DNA from: Anagrus nilaparvatae
Lineage: Eukaryota > Arthropoda > Insecta > Hymenoptera > Mymaridae
Reading direction: 5' to 3'
Assembly (NCBI GenBank): GCA_022575985.1
Contig: JAKSXM010000007.1
Coordinates: 17,114,501-17,178,500 of the forward strand
DNA: 64,000 nt
Below are positions 56,067 to 64,000 of this stretch, piece after piece (the stretch's first letter is position 1; every line of letters begins with the position of its first letter). A program made the translations under genes and the position numbers. The notes under the pieces are model-generated. The model searched no databases. It saw only the letters and a program-made list of their open reading frames with translations, and was not told the DNA's origin.

Positions 56067-57221
56067 TACACTGAAAAAAAAGTTTGGTCAGGATAACCAA
56101 ATTTTGGTTACTATCACCAAATATTAGCGTATCTATAACCAAATATTTTGTTGATCAATTCTTAACCAAATTATTTAGTCAAAATTACCAAATATTCAGT
56201 AAAAATAACCAAAATAATTTTTTAAAAAATATTAGGTTAAATATATCTTAAATATAATTTAAAATTGTAAAAAAAAAAATAATAAATTATTTCAAATATC
56301 CTAAAATAATTGTAAATACTAAAAAATATTAGTAAAAATTATCAACACACCAAAATGTAAATCTATATTTTAATAAATTTAAGTTTATATTATCATTATA
56401 GATATTAAAATATTACGAGACAAATTACAATAACATCAAAAATTATTTTGCCCGCCTGGGCGTGAAATTTTTTGTGAAATTTCAGCACGCTTTTGAAGCC
56501 CAGTAGGGCAAAAAATAGTGTAAGCACCATGGGCGAAATGAAATACTTTAGACACTAGCGTGAACACATATCACCAGGCCTGCATATCACTCGTGCTAGT
56601 GCTCGCGCTAGTGTCTAAACTTTTACGCCCTTGATACATAATATATTATTAAACAGTAATAGCTATGAAACTATATTTTACTTAGTTAAATTAATCAAAC
56701 TCATTTAAAATTACAAACGAGAACCCAAAAGCATTTTTTTTGTATACTCATGGTACATGCATTTTTTAACGAAAAAAACAGTTAATTATTTTTAATAATT
56801 TTCTGAGTTCTTACAAGAGTATACTTAAAAATGTTTTCAAAATTTGTTAATAATTAATTTGTTAACTAAAAATAAAATCTTATGGTCTTAATCTTGTTTG
56901 TTTTTTGAATTTTTTCTATTACATTATCACGGCATAACCTTAAAATTTTAAATTTAGCGCACAACAAAAACAATAGTTTAATGATAATTTTTTATTTAAA
57001 ATTTTAAAAATTTAAAGATTTTATGAAATTTAATAATTTTTTCAAAATATTAGCCACTATAATGAAAAATTTTCAATTTTTAATTCTTTTTTTATTTTAA
57101 GTTTTTTTGGTAAAATCTACTGAATTTTTTGGTTCTGATAACCAAAATTTTTGTCATCATTACTAAATGCAATTTTACTAAATTTTTGGTTATCTTAACC
57201 ATACACTTTTTTCTCAGAGTA
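56067..57221. mobile_element. TA-flanked CACTG-type element with GC-rich internal hairpins
   Basis: The left end CACTGAAAAAAAAGTTTGGT, followed by CAGGATAACC, is mirrored on the right (GGTTATCTTAACC ... CTTTTTTCTCAGAG ending 57219), with TA on both sides. Further inward, 'accaaattttggtta' words repeat. The centre has two strong hairpins, at 56447-56512 (TTTTGCCC / GGGCAAAA outer stem) and 56553-56623 (AGACACTAGCG / CGCTAGTGTCT). No transposase is present. Confidence 0.65.
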
Positions 57222-59298
57222 TTTTTTCAAAATAATATGTGTTTCCTCTACACTGATGATAATTTACGTAGAATCTAATCTATTCTTTATATTTTTTACC
57301 ATTGTTTCCAATGCATTAATTTTTTAGAAATGAAAATTTTGTACACATATTTTTAAGTTAATTAAACCAATAGGTACACCCAAAACTTTAAAAACTAATT
57401 CAAACAAATTTTAGCAAAATAAAAAATGCAATAAATAAAGGTTTAAAAAAATGTATATTCTGATATATATTGATAAAAGATCCTGTCAGTAGGGCAGGTA
57501 TAAAAGATAATTTTAAATATTTCAAACCCATTAGGCTCAAATGGCCTACCAATGCAAAATATATAAGATTGGACAAAATCAGTTAAAATAGAAACGTAAG
57601 ATTTTATGGCTAAGGAAAAACCCAGACAAAAAAAATAATTTTACGTATAGTTTGTAACATTTTAGTTAGTCTATTAGTCCAGTTTTTAACATCATTTAAA
57701 TCTGCTAGAAAAATCCCAAGTCTATGAACTTTTAAAAAACCCAATATTTAACATTTGAATTGCTCTAAGACGTTAAAAATTAAAAGAAAAATTATTTTCA
57801 ACAGAAAAATAACATTTCAAAATATGTAAAATTAAAGTAAATAATAAAAAAATCTGAAAAAAAATTAGTAATAAACAAAATCTTTGAAAACGAGACTGAT
57901 CTTGTAATTTTAAAAAGGATCAAAAATAGGTTAATTTAGCTTTGGATTTGTTTTCAGCTGTTTTAGGTGATTTCTAAAGCTCGTAATTAATGAATTGTAT
58001 TTTATTTAACTTTTTATTATTACCTATTAATATTGATTCCACTTAAAAAAGTTTTAAAGCTAAATAAGTAATCTTTAATTTTTAAAACCTTTTTTTAACT
58101 TTTGAGCCCTTTTAAGACGCTAATAATTAAAAATTTGTATCCTTTTTTTAAAAAAATGCTTTTTATAAATAATTTATGGGCACAATACAACTTAAATCTA
58201 TTTATATCATTTTTTTTTAGTTCTCTGACCCTGTGAAACATTTTAATTTAAGTTTTTAACTGTTTTAAGCCTTTTTCAATACAAAACAACAAAAAATTGG
58301 AAAACAAAAATCTGATAATTTTCCATACATACCCCTTTCGATTTTGGGCAAAATTAAAATTGTTAATAAAATCCAGTTCCCCTATTTTATTAACACTTTT
58401 TTTATTAGAAAACTTAGTTTATAAAGAATTTTAACTAATTTAAATGGTTTTATGTAAATAAAGCTAAAATTTCTAAAAATTCAAAAATTTTTAAATTCTC
58501 TTAGTCCATTTATATTATGTTTTTTGAGCTCTCTGATCCGGCAAACCATATTGATATAAGTTTGTAACTGTTTCAAACCTTTTTTGGTACTGAACGACGA
58601 AAACTTTTAAGAAAAAAAAAATCTGACATTTTCCATTATATACCCCTTTGGATTTTGGGGAAAATAAAAATCGTCAAAAAAATCCAGTCCCTCTATTACA
58701 TCAGCACTTTTTTCATTAGAAAACTTGATTTATAACGAATTTTAAGCCATTCATATTGTTTTATGCGAATAAAACAAAAGTTTCTCTAAACCTGAATTAT
58801 TCTAAGACCCTAAATTTAAATTTTCACAAGTCCCATTTAACCCCCCTCCCCTTCTTGATTTCGGATTCCCAGGGTACTCCTCCCTTTATCATGTTCCATG
58901 TTAAAAACCAAAATTTTACCTATCAATATGAGGAACCCGTGGAGGAACCAAAAGAAAAAATAATTACTAAAGAACGGTGATAAATTTTAGTGTGTAAAAT
59001 GAATTTCTTTGATTCATTGATCAACAAAATTTACCTACCAATAGTAAGTGAATTTTTATGTGAAACCTATGGATACATCGAAATTTATAACATTTTTTCA
59101 TGATTCATGAAAATGTTTTTTAATTTTTGGATTTAAAAAAATGTTTACGAGTTATATGGGAAATCAGGAAAGCAGCAAAGTAGAAAAATACAAAATTGAT
59201 TCAAAATTAATAGAAATAGGGTAATTATTGACGCGTAAATACTTGGCTTGAATTAGTAAATAAATATTTTTCAGAATCACTTTTAATTTTTTCCAAAA
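57222..59298. other. AT-rich stretch with a 311-bp tandem duplication
   Basis: No gene is supported. Positions about 58195-58465 and 58505-58775 are diverged direct copies, offset by about 311 bases ('tacccctttcgattttggg' versus 'tacccctttggattttggg'). A short reverse TTAGGGACTTAGAATAAT-type piece follows at 58785-58845, and 'gaggaacc' words at 58932 and 58946 recall the GGTTCCTC family. Confidence 0.55.
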
Positions 59299-59731
59299 TG
59301 GCTAGCTTCGCTCTTCCCGCTATTGACGGTTTTGAAACAATTGTAAATGACTACAGAATAAAAATGATTTAATTTGCACGGTAAACTATGGAGAAAAATT
59401 ATAATTTTAATCGCTTTTTCATACTCTATTTTGGTGAATTATCTCAGACTTTATTTTGCATAAACAAAAAAGTTACACTTATCATAGCAAAGAGAAAGAA
59501 AATACACTATCAGAAAAATAAGTAATGAATTTGGACAGATTGGTATCTCCTAAAAAATAATAAATAAGAAATATAAAAATTTTTTTTCTTTAAAAGTTTA
59601 TTTAGTTTCTTGGAATTTTTGATCTTGTTTTCAAAAGCGCGATTCATTATCTTGAATAATTATCCAGTAATAATCAACGTTGTTATAACTAGCAGAGATA
59701 CAAGTTTTTATCAAAGATGAATAAATATCTA
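59299..59731 (+). repeat. Duplicated block X, copy 2
   Basis: It aligns with 12116-12661. It starts with a degraded Helitron-like hairpin (CCGCTATTGACGG) in which CTAG is lost. It lacks the 'cttggttgccaagcgg' segment of copy 1. Confidence 0.55.
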
Positions 59732-59910
59732 CAATAAACAAAACACTTTCTTATTAATTGTAATGTTATAATAATTTTCCTGAGTTAAGCAAGAAAAAAA
59801 TCATAACTTATCTTAGAAAAATATTAAAAAATTATCTAAATAAATAGATTCAATTATTATGATAAGGATAATAAAAATTTTTTATATTAATATTAAAAAA
59901 AAAAAAATAC

Positions 59911-62197
59911 CCTGCCAACTAGCTGGCACTGAGGTTCCTCAAACAATGGGCTGTAATCTTAATTTACAACAAATATTATTGATTACAACCATGCAATTAT
60001 GCATAAATTTTTCGTTTTTAGTAGCTGGTAAAATAGATTATTAAGATCATTTTGTTATTAAAGTGAAAATTCTAGCGTCCATGGATTGGTCACGCCGGCG
60101 TTAATGGATTTTAAATCATTTTTGCATAATTAAAAAGAGACAAATATAAAAAAAGCTAATTTTATTTTTTTTTATAAAATTTTATTTTATTAGAATATAT
60201 AATTATCCCTTAATAATTAAAATATTGGGTAACATGATTTTTTTGTTTTGTCAAAGAAATGATTGGTAACGATGCGAAAATTACAAATATTCGCTCAATT
60301 ATTATAAAAAGATAGGAGTTTATACCAGAATTTATAATAATTTCTTATAATTTATTTTCTCAGTGTACTTCTTGCATTTGACCAATCTTCCGCAACAATG
60401 ATAATAATAATAATAATAATCATATTTTGTAATAAAAAAAATAACCACAATAATTGCTTCAAGATTTTAACATTATTTATATTATTTCTATTAATCACAA
60501 AATAATAAATTATTTAATTCTATAAATTGTTTGATTCTTTAAAAAATGCCAATATAACTTTTAAATCTTAATTTTAAAATGCAAACATAACCATTTAATA
60601 TTTTTAGGCTGTTTATTATTGTTTATAATTTCATTAAGCTGCATACATAAATAAACATAGCAACGAGCAAAATAATCCAAGGAAGTCAAAAAGAGGCAAG
60701 ATTTCCATCACTCTTTCTTGTGTGTTATAATTTATATCAAAATAAAAAAAAAAAATTGTGATCGGATACAAAAAATTACTATAAACTAAATTTCTAAAAC
60801 TTGTACTCTCATTAAAATAAATTAGATATGTCCAAAACGAAAAATAAATTTGGTGTTTTATGTATTTTTTTGTGACGAAGATTTTGGAGAAAAAAATTTT
60901 CAAAAAATTAATTATCAGATTCAAGATATCGAGTAAAAATCATAATTTCAAATATAAGTAATTTCATGGAAATGAATGAGGTATTACATCCAAATTAAAA
61001 AAAAAAAGTATTTTGAGATTTTTTAATAAACAAATTTTTGGAGAGAAAAATTAGGTCTTAATTCGATAATGGTTTTGAAATATCACTAGTTACAATATTT
61101 TAAAATATTAGTACTTTCATAGAATTAAATGAGGTATTACATCCAAATTAAAAAAAAAAAAAAAGTAGTTTGAGATTTTTTGATAAAAAAATTTTTGAAA
61201 AAAAAATTAGGTCTTAATTCGATAATGGTTTTGAAATATCACTTGTTACAATATTTTAAAATATTAGTACTTTCATAGAATTAAATGAGGTATTACGCCA
61301 AAAAAAAAAAATAAATATTGCAATTTTTTTTATTTTTCTTTTTTTTTAATTTTGAGAAAAAAATTTTGAAAAAATTCAGTATCAGTTCCAAAAAATTACT
61401 GTAAACGAGGTTCTTAAAACTAGTACTTCCATGGAAATAAATTAGGTACTAAGTCCAAAAAGAAAAAAAAGTTTCGTATTTTTTGTATTTTTTTGTGAAA
61501 AAAATTTTAGGAAAAGAATTTTCAAAAAATTAAGTATCAGATTGGAGATATCAAGTAAAACACATACTTTCAAGTATAAGTACTTTCATGGAAATGAATG
61601 AGGTATTACATCCAAATTAAAAAAAAAAAGGGGGTTTGAGATTTTTTTAATAAAAAAATTTTTGGAAAAAAAATTAGGTCTTAATTCGATAATGGTTTTG
61701 AAATATCACTCGTTACAATATTTTCAGATACTAGTACTTTCATAGAATTAAATGAGGTATTAAACCCAAAAAAAAAAAAATATTGCATTTTTTTTTATTT
61801 TTCTATTTTTTTAATTTTGAAAAAAAAAATTTTGAAAAAATTAAGTATCAGATCCAAAAAATAACAATAAACAAGGTTCTTAAAACTAGTACTTCCATGG
61901 AAATAAATTAGGTACTACGTCCAAAAAGAAAAAAAAAATTAGTATTTTTTGTATTTTTTTATGAAAAAAATTTTAGAAAAAAAATTTTCAGAAAATGAAG
62001 TATCCGATTCGAGATATCATGTAAAAACCATACTTTCAAATATAAGTACTTTCATGGAAATAAATGAGGTATTACATCCAAATAAAAAAAAAAAAAAAGT
62101 ATCTCGAGCTTTTTTGGTGAAAAAATTTTTGAAAAAAAAATTAGGTCTTAATTCCATAATATTTGTGAAATATCACCGATTACATACATACGTACGT

Positions 62198-62228
<31 letters not shown>

Positions 62229-62342
62229 GACTTTTTTTAAAAACAGGTTTTTTAGCTTCCTGGGGTCCCAAAACATACTTATATGCCAAAAAATAGAAAA
62301 TCAAATTTTGACCTAACACAATGGTTCCTCTTTGAGGAACCA
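59911..62342 (+). mobile_element. GGTTCCTC repeat family, copy g (longest)
   Basis: The left end is CCTGCCAACTAGCTGGCACT then GAGGTTCCTC. After about 850 unrelated bases (possible insertion, 59950-60750) come at least eight tandem units with 'aaatgaggtattac', 'tagtactttcatag' and 'attaggtcttaatt'. An AC repeat follows (62197-62224), then 'ttagcttcctggggtcccaa' and the intact terminal palindrome GGTTCCTC-TTT-GAGGAACC (62323-62341). It encodes nothing. Confidence 0.7.
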
Positions 62343-63479
62343 ATAAGTAAAAAACAATAAATAAAAGTATTTTTTTTTAATATAATTGTAAAAACCAGAT
62401 AAGTTTTATGAAATGATAAAATTAATTATATGAACATATAACTACTTTTTAAACAAGGGACAAAATATAGGTGTTGACTTTGCAGACAGCATGCAAAAGT
62501 CGAACCCCATATTTTTTCCCGTGATTAAAAACATAGTTTTGCCCTAGATATGTAAAGTATAATTTGACTTATGCTAGGACTTATGACCTGAAAAATAAGG
62601 AATGACTCAAACTGCAAAGATAAAAATTAAAAATTATATTCAAAATGAAGGAAATGAGATTTATTAATTTATTTTCTAAATTGTATATTTTAAAAATTAC
62701 TGATTTTATTTTTGAAAAAACAAAGGTGATAAATTTTGATAAGTATTTTAAATTAATTTTAATAAAATTAATAATTTTATGATATTCCCACGTAATTATG
62801 AGATAAAAATTGTAACTTATCTTAGAAAAAATAAATTATCTAAATTAATAAAATTTAGACATTCAACTATTATGATAGACAATAAAAATTTTTTGTTTTA
62901 AATTTAAAAAAAATAAATCAAAATATTTTATTTATTTAAAAAATTTTAAATTTGTTTTCTTTTTTTACGTAATTTATTGTACACAATCAGATATGTATAT
63001 TTTATCAAAGAATAAAATAAATTGTACAAACAAATAGTATATCTGTAATATATTACGACCCCTCACCAATAAACTAAGGAATGGCTCAAATTTCAAGAAA
63101 ATTTACCGAGTCACGATTTGAGCAACTTTAATAATTCCTAACTTGATTTTTGGCAAATTTGACACCACTTAAAATGAAACCGGAAGTGGCCAAAAATCAA
63201 AGGAAATTCTTTTTTTCGATATTTAAGGTAAAAATAATGTTTGTTCCCAAACTTATGTATCGCTATAAAAAGTACATTGTTTTGAGATAATGAAGCTGTT
63301 CTAAAGACCTAAAAAGCAAAAAATTTTCAATAAAACCAACCTTAATTTATTATACATGTTTAGAAAAAATTAATATTTTCCCCAAATTTTCGCAAATCAA
63401 TAATCCAATACCTAAAATAACACGTTAAAACAAAAAGTTTGGAAAAAAACTTTTTGCTCCGGTGAGTTGCTGAATAAAT
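62343..63479. other. AT-rich non-coding stretch
   Basis: Nothing is recognised apart from low-complexity AT-rich DNA. Confidence 0.5.
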
Positions 63480-63820
63480 ATAAACGTACTTATATATATC
63501 CTGGGCAGCGTGAAGCTAACGTTTTGCTGCCTAGGCTACGTATTTAAAACCGAAGTTATACTTGAAAAGGGGGCATTATAGCACCTTTGGGCTTCGTGTG
63601 TTTTAGCTTGTCGCGTTTATAGAATCTGGCACGTCTTCATAAACTAAATTTTACAACGTAATCTCCCGAGAATACGTGAGTTTATAATGGTTAATTCCGC
63701 TATACGCTCATGCAGCCAAAGCCGTTCATTGGGTTCTGCGGGGCTATACGCTTCTCGTTACATGTAACTTTTAGCTCAAGACCCGTGGTGATTTTATGGT
63801 GGATGCAAGATTTTACATAA
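63480..63820. other. GC-richer island of unknown nature
   Basis: Composition changes abruptly from AT-rich to mixed. A TATATATA stretch (63491-63499) precedes a hairpin GGCAGC / GCTGCC (63504-63531). Further on, 'ctatacgct' occurs near 63701 and 'ctatacgctt' near 63744, around 'gcagccaaagccg'. No reading frame of note and no tRNA or other RNA family was recognised. It may be a regulatory region, a structured RNA or the edge of another TE. Confidence 0.35.
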
Positions 63821-64000
63821 TTATCCGAGAAAAAAAACCAAAAATATTTAAACTAGAACTCCCGTGGGAAAAAATTAGGTATTTTAAATTTTAAATTCTA
63901 ACAAAATAAAAAAAAATAATTTTGGTTTTTTTATTTTTGACTTATAAATTTTGGGGAAAAAATTTTCAAAAAATTAGGTCCAGTGGCCGCATATAAGGCT
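63821..64000 (+). repeat. Diverged GGTTCCTC-family unit at the window edge
   Basis: 'actagaactcccgtggg', 'aaaaattaggtatt' and 'aaaattttcaaaaaattagg' match the body units of the GGTTCCTC family. The copy continues beyond the window or ends in the GC-richer phrase after 63975. Confidence 0.4.

Noticed and set aside
60634..60924. Minus-strand hydrophobic 96-codon frame as a membrane protein
   Set aside because: Its aromatic and isoleucine richness is expected from AT-rich DNA, and half of it lies in repeat-family units.

Overview
This window looks like a piece of a very AT-rich insect genome. It is dominated by transposable-element (TE) debris, satellite DNA and remnants of one gene family. Intron-bearing F-box/leucine-rich-repeat (LRR) genes, Helitron ends, LINE and LTR retroelements and many TIR elements rule out a prokaryote. 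A low-GC genome with an expanded, fast-evolving F-box/LRR ('RNI-like') family would suit a braconid parasitoid wasp, for example Aphidiinae. That assignment is an inference from memory of such genomes. No ordinary intact host gene is evident.

Layout. 1-3.2 kb: AT-rich DNA, a hAT-like terminus and a foldback MITE. 3.2-8.4 kb: a Helitron-type element ending in a hairpin plus CTAG, carrying two hAT insertions with 8-bp target duplications. A second copy at 35.0-39.3 kb lacks both and serves as an empty-site control. 8.4-20.6 kb: a dispersed family with GGTTCCTC ends, Helitron-like fragments, a decayed LRR exon (13.7 kb), a long-TIR MITE and short tandem repeats. 20.6-25.3 kb: a 115-bp satellite with an embedded 45-bp derivative sharing the same palindromic core. 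25.3-31 kb: further satellites, Tc1/mariner-like and Harbinger-like MITEs, one holding a 65-bp MITE. 33.1-33.9 kb: F-box/LRR gene A, short and frameshifted. 34.0-39.3 kb: a TA-flanked MITE, a Helitron end with a captured zinc-finger fragment, and Helitron copy 2. 39.6-47.5 kb: F-box/LRR gene B, broken by a LINE (itself carrying another LINE and a 2-kb long-TIR element) and by a 507-bp MITE whose removal restores the reading frame. 48.1-56.1 kb: a MITE split by a young 7.3-kb LTR retrotransposon that encodes only a Gag-like protein. 56.1-64 kb: more TIR elements, duplicated blocks, another large GGTTCCTC copy and an unexplained GC-richer island at 63.5-63.8 kb.

How the parts relate. The F-box/LRR copies share a tiny first exon and a phase-1 intron. 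Members of this family usually act as substrate receptors of SCF ubiquitin ligases, but all three copies here are damaged. Everything else is mobile or tandem DNA, and the nesting gives a relative order of insertion. The most recent datable event is the LTR element, whose two LTRs showed a single difference on reading.
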